From Streptomyces roseochromogenus subsp. oscitans DS 12.976 (GTDB taxonomy: Bacteria; Actinomycetota; Actinomycetes; Streptomycetales; Streptomycetaceae): a DNA stretch of 64,000 nt. Below the pieces are notes generated by a model. That model did not search any database and had not been told where the DNA came from. It saw nothing but the letters and a program-made list of their open reading frames with translations. Shown here one piece after another: positions 16,835 through 25,203 of the stretch (position 1 is the stretch's first letter; each line of letters begins with the position of its first letter). A program made the translations under genes and the position numbers. Location: assembly GCF_000497445.1 (NCBI RefSeq), contig NZ_CM002285.1:6880319-6944318 (forward strand), written 5' to 3'.

Positions 16835-17083
16835 CGATGGATGACCCTCACGAGCCTCGCCCTTCCCCGCAGAAGCGGGGTTGGGGTGACGCCCTGCCGG
16901 AGGGGTGCCCTCCGGCAGGGTCTCCCCTCGCCCATGTTCAGAAGCCGTGCCCGACATGGTTGCCGGAAGTCCGCAGGCCGTTTCGTCCCTACTCCCTGGG
17001 GTGTCTGCTCCTGCGGATTCCAGAGCACGCCGCTGAGGAAGCACGGCGCGGTGGGTCTTCTCACGTGAACTGAACGTAGTCAT
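16835..17083 (-). ncRNA. Probable omegaRNA (HEARO-type) guiding IscB
   Basis: The region directly upstream of the iscB core is rich in stems: CCCTGCCGGAGGG/CCCTCCGGCAGGG (16892-16920, 13 bp, 3-nt loop), CCCCGC-AGAA-GCGGGG (16865-16880) and CCATGT...ACATGG (16932-16959). The sequence next to the gene, CTCGTGAGGGTC, resembles the 3' end of HEARO/omegaRNAs as I remember it. In this family the RNA lies 5' of iscB, and the guide is at its 5' end beyond the element border. The exact 5' end and guide cannot be set by eye; the interval is approximate. Confidence 0.68.
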
Positions 17084-17344
17084 CAGAGGCACCTCCTCAT
17101 GATGATGACTGGGGCTGGTCAAACATGAGTGCATCTCTCGGCTGAGAAGTACGCTCCGGCCATCGGGCCGGGAGTGAATGACTTCAGGTCCTTCGTCGGT
17201 CGTTGAGAGCTTCGCCGAGGGCATTAAGGCTCGGCGTGAGCATCGTGCAGCCCTGCAACGTGTGGACGACGGTATCGCGTACTCAGGCGGAGTGTGTAAG
17301 GAATTCCGATTCTTCTCTTTGCGGGGTGCAGGAACGTTACTGAG

Positions 17345-18286
17345 TCAATTCCGTTGCGCGTTCAAGAAGTCCGAGATCCCATCAAAAAGCCCTTGCGCCG
17401 CCTTCTGCCGCCAGGCGCCGCTGGTCAGCAGTGCCGCGTCCTTGCTATCGCGCATGTTGCCGCACTCGATGAACACCTTCGGAACTGTTGACAGATTGAG
17501 ACCACCCAGGTCCGTACGTGTAACGAGACCGGTACCTTCGCCGAGGTAGTTGGACGGCGGCTCACCGGTGTCGCGCAGGAAGGCGCCCGCGACGCGCGTA
17601 CCGAGGTCGTGCGAAGGGCCCACGATCTTACGGGTGTCGGCGGCACCGGCGTGCACGGATCCGGGAAGGATGACGTGGAAGCCGCGGTTGCCGGCTGCGG
17701 AGCCGTCGGCGTGGATGGAGATCGCCGCGTCCGCGTGCGCGTCGTTCCCGATCCGTGCCCGCTCGTCCACGCACGGCCCCCAGGCCGGGCGGTCGCCGTC
17801 ATGGGTCAGCTTCACCGTGGCGCCCTGCTTCTGCAGCAGCGCACTCAGCCGGTGGGCGACGTCGAGGGTGAACCGGGCCTCGGTGTAACCGTCGTTCGTG
17901 GACGTCCCGGTGGTGTCGCACTCCTTGTCGTTCGTCCCGATGTCGACCTTGCGATTGATCTCGGCCGCGTGCTGGAAGTTGCCCGGGTTGTGCCCGGGGT
18001 CGATGACGACGACCTTCCCCTTCAGCGACCCGGATCCGGCCGCGGCCCCGGACGCCCCCTTGCCGTCGTCCGTGGGGGAGGGGGACGAGGACACGGCGGC
18101 GCTGCCGGAGGGCGAGGCGGTGGCGGCTGCGCGATCCGAGCCGCCTCCGGTACCTCCGCCCACCGCCTCGTACACCATCCAGCCGAGCAGCGCGCCGGGC
18201 ACCAGCGCGGCGAGCGCCACGGTCAGCGGCCCGCGCCGGGGCCTGCGGGGCTGTGCGGGTTCGAACTCCGGGCCTACGTACGACAC
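17345..18286 (-). CDS. N-acetylmuramoyl-L-alanine amidase (Amidase_3)
   Basis: 313-residue zinc amidase cleaving the MurNAc-L-Ala bond of peptidoglycan. An N-terminal cytoplasmic Pro/Arg stretch, one membrane anchor (about residues 25-45) and a Ser/Ala linker precede the catalytic domain. Ligands and catalysis: VIDPGHNPGN (His), YTEARFTLD (Glu), ISIHADG (His) and FIECGNMRD (catalytic Glu). GTG 18286 gives SYVGPEFEPAQPRR, a typical Streptomyces N-terminus. A second, decayed copy of its last 60 codons lies beyond the IscB element, so this locus has been duplicated or rebuilt around that insertion. Confidence 0.9.
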   Translation of the reverse strand: MSYVGPEFEPAQPRRPRRGPLTVALAALVPGALLGWMVYEAVGGGTGGGSDRAAATASPSGSAAVSSSPSPTDDGKGASGAAAGSGSLKGKVVVIDPGHNPGNFQHAAEINRKVDIGTNDKECDTTGTSTNDGYTEARFTLDVAHRLSALLQKQGATVKLTHDGDRPAWGPCVDERARIGNDAHADAAISIHADGSAAGNRGFHVILPGSVHAGAADTRKIVGPSHDLGTRVAGAFLRDTGEPPSNYLGEGTGLVTRTDLGGLNLSTVPKVFIECGNMRDSKDAALLTSGAWRQKAAQGLFDGISDFLNAQRN

Positions 18287-18308
18287 GTCTGCGACTCTAA
18301 CCGGGCCC

Positions 18309-18962
18309 TCAGATCCCTGCGCCCGTTCGCCGCAGGACACGCAGCGAGCCGGTCACCGAGACCTCCGTGAACGCCCCGGACTCAAGGGCCCGCAGGTACA
18401 CGCGGTACGGCGCCTGCCCGGTGAACTCGTCCTCGGGCTCCGGGAAGACGTCATGGATGACGAGAAGGCCCCCCTCGGCCACATGGGGCGCCCAGCCCTC
18501 GTAGTCGGCGCTCGCATGCTCGTCCGTATGGCCGCCGTCGACGAAGACGAAGCCGAGCGGGGAGTTCCAGATCGCCGCGATCTGCGGGGAACGGCCCACG
18601 AACGCGACCACGTGCTCCTCCAGGCCCGCCTTGAACAGGGTCCGGCGGAAGACCGGCAGCGTGTCCATCAGCCCGATCTCGGGGTCCACGGTCTCCGGAT
18701 CGTGGTAGTCCCACCCGGGCTGCTGCTCCTCGCTCCCCCGGTGATGGTCGACGGTCAGCACGCTGACCCCGGCGGCCCGTGCGGCATCGGCGAGCAACAC
18801 GGTGGACCGCCCGCAGTACGTCCCGACCTCCAGCAAGGGCAACCCCATCCGCCCTGCCTCCACCGCGGCCACGTACAACGCCAGCCCCTCATCCAGGGGC
18901 ATGAACCCCTTGGCAGCCTCGAACGCGTCCAGAATCTCGGGCTTGGGGGCGTGCGCGGGCAT
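18309..18962 (-). CDS. Class I SAM-dependent methyltransferase (O-methyltransferase type)
   Basis: 217-residue enzyme. LLEVGTYCGRSTVLLADAA (about residues 44-62) is SAM motif I; LTVDHHRGSEEQ follows strand 2, and FVFVDGGHTDEHASADYEGW (about 130-149) matches the CmcI/rhamnosyl-methyltransferase group with an Asp-His metal site. ATG 18962 follows GGAAGG. It lies just after the amidase gene on the same strand but with separate context. The substrate is unknown. Confidence 0.85.
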   Translation of the reverse strand: MPAHAPKPEILDAFEAAKGFMPLDEGLALYVAAVEAGRMGLPLLEVGTYCGRSTVLLADAARAAGVSVLTVDHHRGSEEQQPGWDYHDPETVDPEIGLMDTLPVFRRTLFKAGLEEHVVAFVGRSPQIAAIWNSPLGFVFVDGGHTDEHASADYEGWAPHVAEGGLLVIHDVFPEPEDEFTGQAPYRVYLRALESGAFTEVSVTGSLRVLRRTGAGI

Positions 18963-19122
18963 GGAGGGCCTTCCGGTCGTACAACAGTCCGACCGCCCAT
19001 GCTGCCGCACCCCCGGTCACTTATCGACAGGGGGTGCGTTTCACAGGGGCGCGGGGAACTGCGCGAATGGCCACGACGGCGAGTCAGCCGCCAGCCGGCA
19101 CAGCGCGGCACCCCGCGGAGCG

Positions 19123-20874
19123 CTACGCGCTCACAATCTCCCGAGGCAATGAAAGATCCAGCTCGACAGCCCGCTCCTCCCCGGAATGCGTCGCGGAGGA
19201 AGCGAGCGGCCCATGGCCGGAGGCCTTCGCGGCGAGCACATACGCCCCCTGTGCCGGCACGGCAAGCACATAACTGCCGTACTCGTCGGAGACGGTCGCC
19301 CCCGCCTGCCGCCCCCGTCGGTCGATCAGTGTGACCTTGGCCCGGGCGACGGGAACACCATCGGCGCCCAGAACCCGCCCCCGGAACCCCCGCAGCACCT
19401 CTTCCGCCCGCTCCAGCGCGGCGTCCTCCTCACTGCTCGCCCGGAGCTGCGTGTGCTGACTCCGCTGAGCCGGGCGGGCGGCCTTCGGCAGGAACAGCGC
19501 CAGCAGCAGGCCCACGGCGACCGCGGCCGTAGCGATCAGGAAGGACACCCGGAAGCCGTGCATCGTCGGGATCGCGACGCCCCCCACGTTGTTCGCCGTG
19601 TTGGCCAGCACCATCCCGATGACGGCGCTCGACACCGACGTACCGATGGACCGCATCAACGTGTTGAGGCCGTTCGCCGCACCCGTCTCCGACGCCGGCA
19701 CCGCGCCGACGATCAGCGCGGGCAGCGAGGAGTAGGCGAGGCCGATGCCCGCGCCGAGGACGACGGACGTGACGACGGTCTGCCAGGCCGCGTCCATCAG
19801 ACCGAGGCCGCCGCCGTAGCCGAGCGCGATGATCAGCAGGCCCATGATGAGGGTGACCTTGGGGCCGTACTTGGCGGACAGCCGGGCGTACACCGGTGCC
19901 GTGAACATCATCGTCAGGCCCAGCGGGGCCACGCACAGACCCGCGACGACCATGGACTGGCCGAGTCCGTAGCCGGTGGCCTTCGGCAGCTGGAGCAGTT
20001 GGGGCAGGACCAGCGAGACGACGTAGAACGCGACGCCGACCATGATCGACGCGAGGTTGGTGAAGAGGACGGCCGGGCGCGCGGTGGTGCGCAGGTCGAC
20101 CAGGGGCGCCTTGACGCGCAGCTCGAACAGGCCCCAGAGGAGGAGTACGACAACCGACGCGCCGAACAGGCCGAGCGTGGTGCCGGAGGACCAGCCCCAG
20201 TCGCTGCCCTTGGTGATCGGCAGCAGGAGCAGGACCAGACCGCCGGACAGGCCGATCGCGCCGAGCAGGTCGAAGGAGCCCTCCGCCCGCATCGGGGACT
20301 CGGGTACGACGAGGAGGGTCAGGGCGATGGAGAGCACGCCGAGGCCGGCGGCGCCGTAGAAGAGGGCGTGCCAGTTCGTGTGCTGCGCGACCAGGGCGGC
20401 GGCGGGCAGCGCGAGGCCGCCGCCCACGCCTATGGAGGAGCTCATCAGGGCCATGGCCGAGCCGAGCTTCTCGCGCGGCAGCATGTCGCGCATCAGGCCG
20501 ATGCCGAGCGGGATCGCGCCCATGGCGAAGCCCTGCAGCGTGCGGCCGACGATCATGGTGAGCAACTGGCTGGTCAGCGCGCTGATCAGGGCGCCGGCCA
20601 CCATGACGGCGAGGCTCAGGATCAGCATCTTCCGCTTGCCGTACAGGTCGCCGAGGCGGCCCATGATCGGGGTGGCCACGGCGCCGGACAGCAGGGTCGA
20701 GGTGAGTACCCAGGTGGCGTTGCTGGGGGCGGTGCTCAGCAGTTGCGGCAGGTCCTTGATGACCGGCACGAGCAGCGTCTGCATCACCGCGACCACGATG
20801 CCGGCGAAGGCGAGCACCGGGACCACGGCACCGCCGGCCCTCGGGCGCGGCTGGTCGGTCGTCGTGTGGGACAT
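19123..20874 (-). CDS. MFS (DHA2-like) transporter fused to a carboxypeptidase-regulatory-like domain
   Basis: 583-residue protein. Residues 1-475 form a 14-helix major facilitator of the EmrB/QacA type (GRLGDLYGKRKMLI motif A, GIGLAYSSLPALIVGAVP motif C region), presumably a proton-driven drug or metabolite exporter. Residues about 490-583 form a soluble beta domain (FRGRVLGADGVPVARAKVTLIDR...VSDEYGSYVLAVP) typical of CarboxypepD_reg/transthyretin-like folds. This fusion is unusual. The gene is divergent from the thiolase across 160 bp containing a KstR-type operator, so it may share that control. Confidence 0.88.
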   Translation of the reverse strand: MSHTTTDQPRPRAGGAVVPVLAFAGIVVAVMQTLLVPVIKDLPQLLSTAPSNATWVLTSTLLSGAVATPIMGRLGDLYGKRKMLILSLAVMVAGALISALTSQLLTMIVGRTLQGFAMGAIPLGIGLMRDMLPREKLGSAMALMSSSIGVGGGLALPAAALVAQHTNWHALFYGAAGLGVLSIALTLLVVPESPMRAEGSFDLLGAIGLSGGLVLLLLPITKGSDWGWSSGTTLGLFGASVVVLLLWGLFELRVKAPLVDLRTTARPAVLFTNLASIMVGVAFYVVSLVLPQLLQLPKATGYGLGQSMVVAGLCVAPLGLTMMFTAPVYARLSAKYGPKVTLIMGLLIIALGYGGGLGLMDAAWQTVVTSVVLGAGIGLAYSSLPALIVGAVPASETGAANGLNTLMRSIGTSVSSAVIGMVLANTANNVGGVAIPTMHGFRVSFLIATAAVAVGLLLALFLPKAARPAQRSQHTQLRASSEEDAALERAEEVLRGFRGRVLGADGVPVARAKVTLIDRRGRQAGATVSDEYGSYVLAVPAQGAYVLAAKASGHGPLASSATHSGEERAVELDLSLPREIVSA

Positions 20875-21012
20875 GGAGTCGAGGCCTCCCCGTAGTGATG
20901 AGTGCTGGGTAAACCTCGTATGCACAGGCAACTATTCCGTTGCTTCGGGCCTCTAATGAATCCTTGACCAGCTCATGGGTTTCTGATCTGTCGTCAGGGG
21001 CTGGTGAGTTGA

Positions 21013-21026
21013 TGAAACGCGTTCTA
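21013..21026 (+). promoter_or_regulatory. KstR-type operator upstream of thiolase
   Basis: TGAAACGCGTTCTA matches TnnAACnnGTTnnA and ends 11 bp before the thiolase ATG, overlapping where the promoter or ribosome site must be. Confidence 0.72.
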
Positions 21027-21037
21027 GTCTTCGCGCC

Positions 21038-22249
21038 ATGAAGGCCTATGTCGCCGGGGTCGGGATGACGAAGTTCGAGAAGCCCGAGACCCGTTCATGG
21101 CAGTACTGGGACATGGTGCGGGAAGCGGGCGAGGCGGCCCTGGCGGACGCCGGGATCGGCTACGCGGACGTGGAACAGGTTCCCGTCGGCTACTGCTTCC
21201 AGCCCTCCACCGCCGGCCAGCGCGCCGCCTATGAACTCGGCCTCACCGGCATCCCCGTCTACAACGTCAACAACAACTGCGCGACCGGCTCGACCGCGCT
21301 GATGCTCGCCCGGCAGCTCGTCGAAGGGGACGCCGCCGACTGCGTGCTGGCGCTGGGCTTCGAGAAGATGAAGAAGGGCGCGCTGGGCGGGGGAGCCGAC
21401 GGCGTTGCCCGCGGCGGAGCCGCTGATGACGGGAGTTCGGCGTCTCCCGTCGCCCGGCACTACGAGATCATGGCCGCCCGGCACGGCTTCGAGATGAGCC
21501 CGCCCACCGCGCAGATCTTCGGCGACGCGGCCCGCGAGCACATGGAGAAGTACGGCACGACCGAGGCCCAGCTCGCCGCGGTCGCCGCCAAGAACCACCG
21601 GCACTCCGCGCACAACCCCAACGCCCAGTTCCGCGACGTGTACGACGTCGCCGGCATCCTCGCCTCCCGTACCGTCCACCGGCCGCTCACCAAGCTCCAG
21701 TGCTCGCCGACCTCGGACGGCGCAGCGGCCGTGGTCGTGGTGTCGCAGCGGTTCGCTGCGCGGCGCGGGCTCACCGGTCTCGTGGAGATCGCCGGGCAGG
21801 CCATGACCACGGACACCGAGGAGTCCTTCGCGTCCGGCTCCTGCATCGACGTCGTCGGGCAGCCCATGTCCCGGGAAGCGGCCCGGCAGGCGTACGACCG
21901 CGCCGGGCTCGGCATCGAGGACGTGGACGTGATCGAGCTGCACGACTGCTTCTCGGTCAACGAACTGCTGACGTACGAGGCGCTCGGCATGTGCGCGATG
22001 GGGGAGTCCGGCAAGCTGGTCGAGTCGGGCGCCACCTCGTACGGCGGCCGCTGGGTGGTGAACCCTTCGGGCGGGCTGATCTCCAAGGGGCATCCGCTGG
22101 GCGCGACCGGCCTGGCCCAGACGGCGGAGCTGGTGTGGCAGCTGCGGGGCACGGCGGGGGAGCGGCAGGTGCCGGGCGCGCGCGTGGGACTCGCGCACAA
22201 CATCGGACTGGGCGGGGCCGCGGTGGTGACGGTGCTGCGCGCGGTCTAG
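21038..22249 (+). CDS. SCP-x/lipid-transfer-type thiolase (acetyl-CoA acetyltransferase family)
   Basis: 403-residue thiolase-like enzyme for the last step of beta-oxidation, cleaving 3-oxoacyl-CoA. The nucleophilic Cys is in NNNCATGSTAL (about residue 89), and the C-terminal triad region has ELHDCFSVNEL (about 307), GGLISKGHPLGATG (about 346) and HNIGLGG. The sequence belongs with SCP-2/Ltp-type thiolases of sterol side-chain degradation rather than with FadA. A short Gly/Ala insert (about residues 115-135) differs from relatives. A KstR-type operator sits immediately upstream. Confidence 0.9.
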   Translation: MKAYVAGVGMTKFEKPETRSWQYWDMVREAGEAALADAGIGYADVEQVPVGYCFQPSTAGQRAAYELGLTGIPVYNVNNNCATGSTALMLARQLVEGDAADCVLALGFEKMKKGALGGGADGVARGGAADDGSSASPVARHYEIMAARHGFEMSPPTAQIFGDAAREHMEKYGTTEAQLAAVAAKNHRHSAHNPNAQFRDVYDVAGILASRTVHRPLTKLQCSPTSDGAAAVVVVSQRFAARRGLTGLVEIAGQAMTTDTEESFASGSCIDVVGQPMSREAARQAYDRAGLGIEDVDVIELHDCFSVNELLTYEALGMCAMGESGKLVESGATSYGGRWVVNPSGGLISKGHPLGATGLAQTAELVWQLRGTAGERQVPGARVGLAHNIGLGGAAVVTVLRAV

Positions 22250-22325
22250 GTCGTACGGCCTAGTACCCGGGGGTCGTGCCAGTGGTCCGAAATGCCGATG
22301 CAAGGACCGTAACCGGGTTGAGAAC

Positions 22326-23807
22326 ATGACACCCATGCTCGAAGCCGCCGGCACCACACCTCACATATCCCGCCGTACGACCGCGCCCACCTGGCTGGTC
22401 GTGGCGCTCGCCTGCGCCGGGCAGTTTCTGGTCGTCCTCGATGTGTCGGTGGTGAACGTCGCCCTGCCGTCCATGCGGACCGGTCTCGGTCTGACACCGT
22501 CCGGTCTGCAGTGGGTGGTGAACGCGTACGCCATCGCCTTCGCCGGGTTCATGCTGCTCGGCGGCCGGGCCGGCGACCTGTTCGGGCGCAAGCGGATGTT
22601 CCTGGTCGGCCTCGGCCTGTTCACACTGGCCTCGCTGGGCGGCGGCCTCGCCCAGGAGGGCTGGCAGCTGCTGCTGGCGCGGGCCGTGCAGGGGCTCGGC
22701 GCGGCGGTGCTGGCCCCCTCGACGCTGACCCTGCTGACGTCCGCGGTGCCGGAGGGGGCGGCGCGGGCGCGAGCGATAGCGACCTGGACCGCGGTCGGCG
22801 CCGGTGGCGGAGCCGCCGGCGGACTGGTCGGCGGGGTCCTCGTGGACGCGCTGGACTGGCGCTGGGTACTGCTGATCAACGTGCCGGTGGGCGCGCTGGT
22901 GCTGGCCGGCTCGGTGGTGTGGCTCGGCGAGAGCCGGGCCGGGGACGGGCGGCGCCTGGACCTGCCGGGCGCGCTGCTGGTCACAGCGGGCCTCGCGACC
23001 CTGGCCTACGGCATCTCGCAGACGGAGGCGGCGGGCTGGACGGCCCCGGACACGCTGCTGCCGCTGCTCGCCGGGCTGCTGCTGATCGGTCTGTTCCTGC
23101 TGGTCGAGGCGCGTACGGCGGCCCCGCTGATGCCGCTCGGCCTGCTCCGGCTGCGCTCGGTCGCGTCGGCGAACGCGGCGATGTTCCTCTCCGGCTCGGC
23201 CATGTTCTGCATGTGGTACTTCATGACGCTCTACGCCCAGAACGTCCTCGGCTACTCGCCCCTGGAGGCCGGTCTCGCCCTGGTGCCGAGCTCGCTGTCC
23301 GTGGTCGTCGGCTCCAAGATGGCGCCGCGCCTGATGCGGACGGCGGGCGCGCGGACCGTGGCGGCGCTGGGCACGCTGGTGGCCGCGGCCGGATTCGGCT
23401 GGCAGTCGACGATGAGCGCGCACGAGGCGTATCTCACCGCGATCATGGTCCCGGGGATCCTGATGATGCTCGGCGCGGGTCTGGCGGCGACCCCGCTCGC
23501 CGCCCTGGCCACGTCGGGGGCGGCGCCGGGCGAGGCCGGTGTGGTGTCGGGGCTGGTCAACACCTCGCGCACGATGGGCGGTTCGCTCGGCCTCGCCGTG
23601 ATGTCGACCGTCGCGGCGGCCGGGACGGGCAGCGGCCACGGCCCCGAGGCGCTGACGGACGGCTACGCGCTGGCCTTCCGGGCCAGTACGGCGGTGCTGC
23701 TGGGCGGGGCCGTGGTGATGCTGCTGTGGCTGCCGCGGCAGAACCCGGCGACGGCGACGGCCGCGGCGCGGGCCGCCGGAAAGGATTCCGCGACTTCTCG
23801 CGGATGA
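22326..23807 (+). CDS. MFS transporter, DHA2 (EmrB/QacA) family
   Basis: 493-residue 14-helix proton antiporter: FLVVLDVSVVNVALPSM (helix 1, motif D1), GGRAGDLFGRKRMFLVG (motif A, about residues 78-94) and the GGAAGGLVGGVLVD motif C. These export drugs or secondary metabolites. The ATG 22326 gives a normal N-terminus. It is 76 bp after the thiolase stop and could be read through from the KstR-controlled promoter, though the gap also allows its own promoter. Confidence 0.92.
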   Translation: MTPMLEAAGTTPHISRRTTAPTWLVVALACAGQFLVVLDVSVVNVALPSMRTGLGLTPSGLQWVVNAYAIAFAGFMLLGGRAGDLFGRKRMFLVGLGLFTLASLGGGLAQEGWQLLLARAVQGLGAAVLAPSTLTLLTSAVPEGAARARAIATWTAVGAGGGAAGGLVGGVLVDALDWRWVLLINVPVGALVLAGSVVWLGESRAGDGRRLDLPGALLVTAGLATLAYGISQTEAAGWTAPDTLLPLLAGLLLIGLFLLVEARTAAPLMPLGLLRLRSVASANAAMFLSGSAMFCMWYFMTLYAQNVLGYSPLEAGLALVPSSLSVVVGSKMAPRLMRTAGARTVAALGTLVAAAGFGWQSTMSAHEAYLTAIMVPGILMMLGAGLAATPLAALATSGAAPGEAGVVSGLVNTSRTMGGSLGLAVMSTVAAAGTGSGHGPEALTDGYALAFRASTAVLLGGAVVMLLWLPRQNPATATAAARAAGKDSATSRG

Positions 23808-23859
23808 GGCAACGGTCCGGGCCGCTCATGGACTCCTTCTGACATCAAGGGAGGTGCCC

Positions 23860-24399
23860 ATGGGGGACGGCAAGCGGGCTCGGAGCGAGGAGTTCCAGAG
23901 CTTCATGGTCGGCCGCTGGCCGCGGCTGATGCGTACGGCATTTCTCCTCACGGGGGAGCAGCACGCCGCCGAGGACCTGGTCCAGTCGACGCTGGAGCGG
24001 GTCTATGTGTCCTGGCGGAAGGTCGGCGCGGCAGACGAGCCGGAGGCGTATGTACGGCGCGTGATGATCAACCTGCATGCGCGCAAACACAGAAGAAGGC
24101 TCAAGGAGTTCCTGGCTCCGAAGGACGACTCGGGCCTGATGCACGAGGTTGCCGACACCGGGGACCGGATCGCGCAGGCCGACGACCGCAGGGCGCTGCT
24201 CACGGCGCTCGCCCAACTGCCCGTGCGGCAGCGGGAGGCGGTGGTCCTGCGCTACTGGGAGGACCTCACGGAGACCCAGGCGGCGGAGGCGATGGGCTGC
24301 TCGGTCGGCACGGTGAAGAGCAACGCGGCCAAGGGGATCGCGAAACTCCGGGCCATACCGGCACTGGCCGAGACGGTGACGCACGGAGGGCGGAAGTGA
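23860..24399 (+). CDS. SigE-family RNA polymerase sigma factor (ECF)
   Basis: 179-residue ECF sigma factor. Region 2 spans about residues 8-75 (LMRTAFLLTGEQHAAEDLVQ, YVRRVMINLHA) and region 4 about 115-170 (LPVRQREAVVLRYWEDLTETQ, GCSVGTVKSNAAKGIAKL). ATG 23860 follows an excellent GGGAGG. The stop overlaps the next start, pairing it with a membrane-anchored protein that could be its regulator, the usual arrangement for SigE-type ECF factors. The signal is unknown. Confidence 0.93.
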   Translation: MGDGKRARSEEFQSFMVGRWPRLMRTAFLLTGEQHAAEDLVQSTLERVYVSWRKVGAADEPEAYVRRVMINLHARKHRRRLKEFLAPKDDSGLMHEVADTGDRIAQADDRRALLTALAQLPVRQREAVVLRYWEDLTETQAAEAMGCSVGTVKSNAAKGIAKLRAIPALAETVTHGGRK

Positions 24400-25190
24400 T
24401 GAGCGCGGACCGGGAGACCCATGAGAGGACCGAGATGACACAGACGGACATCGCCCTCCTGCTCGCGGACGCCGCGGACGAGGTCGAGATCGGTATAGCC
24501 CCCGTCGAAGCGGTCATCCGCGGCGGCCGCCGTCGCAGAGCCCGCCGCTGGGCGGTGGCGACGGTCACGGCCCTGGTGCTGGCGGGGTCGACGGGGGCGA
24601 CACTGGCGGTCACCGGGCTGCCCGGCCACACCGACGGGCATACGACCGTGGCGACCGGGCCGACCACACCCGAGGCCCGGCATGTGTCCGTGCCGCAGGT
24701 CACGGAGCTGGCGCGCGGGACGGACCACGGCAACAGCTGGCGTGTGGTCGTCTCCGTGTGGGGAGCGCCGCAGGACGAGTCGGAGGCGGCCGTGCAGCTG
24801 GCCGCGATGCGCAAGTACGGCATCGAGCCGGCCCTGCTTCCCGACCACCGGCACCGGCACCTGGTCGGCATGACCTCGTACTACTCGGGCCTGTACTACG
24901 GCGGCAACCCGCTCAGAACGATCATCTTCGACACGGTCAAGGGGTGGGAGCCCCTGACGGGCACGAGCCTGATGTCGGGGGCCCTCCCCCTGGGCAAGGC
25001 GAATTCCGACGGTCCCGACCGGCTCGTGGTGGGCGCGGTCGCCATCACCGCCCGGCACGTCAAGTGCGGCTGGAAGGACGGCACCAGCACCGTGGTCCAG
25101 CCCCAGGCGGTGGCCGGCTCGCCGGTGGAGTGGTTCGCCTGCGCGGCTCCGGACGGGACGGCCTACCAGAACGCGGAGGTGATCCAGTAG
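24396..25190 (+). CDS. Membrane-anchored protein, putative partner (anti-sigma-like) of the ECF sigma factor
   Basis: 264 residues: a cytoplasmic N-terminus of about 55 residues (LLADAADEVEIGIAPVEAVIRGG) then RRRRARRW and one transmembrane helix (about 57-75), then an extracytoplasmic domain with two cysteines. The layout equals that of many Streptomyces anti-sigma-like proteins, but no ZAS zinc motif is present. The start overlaps the sigma stop (GTGATGA), so the proteins are coupled. Whether it inhibits the sigma factor is inference. Confidence 0.75.
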   Translation: MMSADRETHERTEMTQTDIALLLADAADEVEIGIAPVEAVIRGGRRRRARRWAVATVTALVLAGSTGATLAVTGLPGHTDGHTTVATGPTTPEARHVSVPQVTELARGTDHGNSWRVVVSVWGAPQDESEAAVQLAAMRKYGIEPALLPDHRHRHLVGMTSYYSGLYYGGNPLRTIIFDTVKGWEPLTGTSLMSGALPLGKANSDGPDRLVVGAVAITARHVKCGWKDGTSTVVQPQAVAGSPVEWFACAAPDGTAYQNAEVIQ

Positions 25191-25203
25191 TAGTGCACGC
25201 GAC

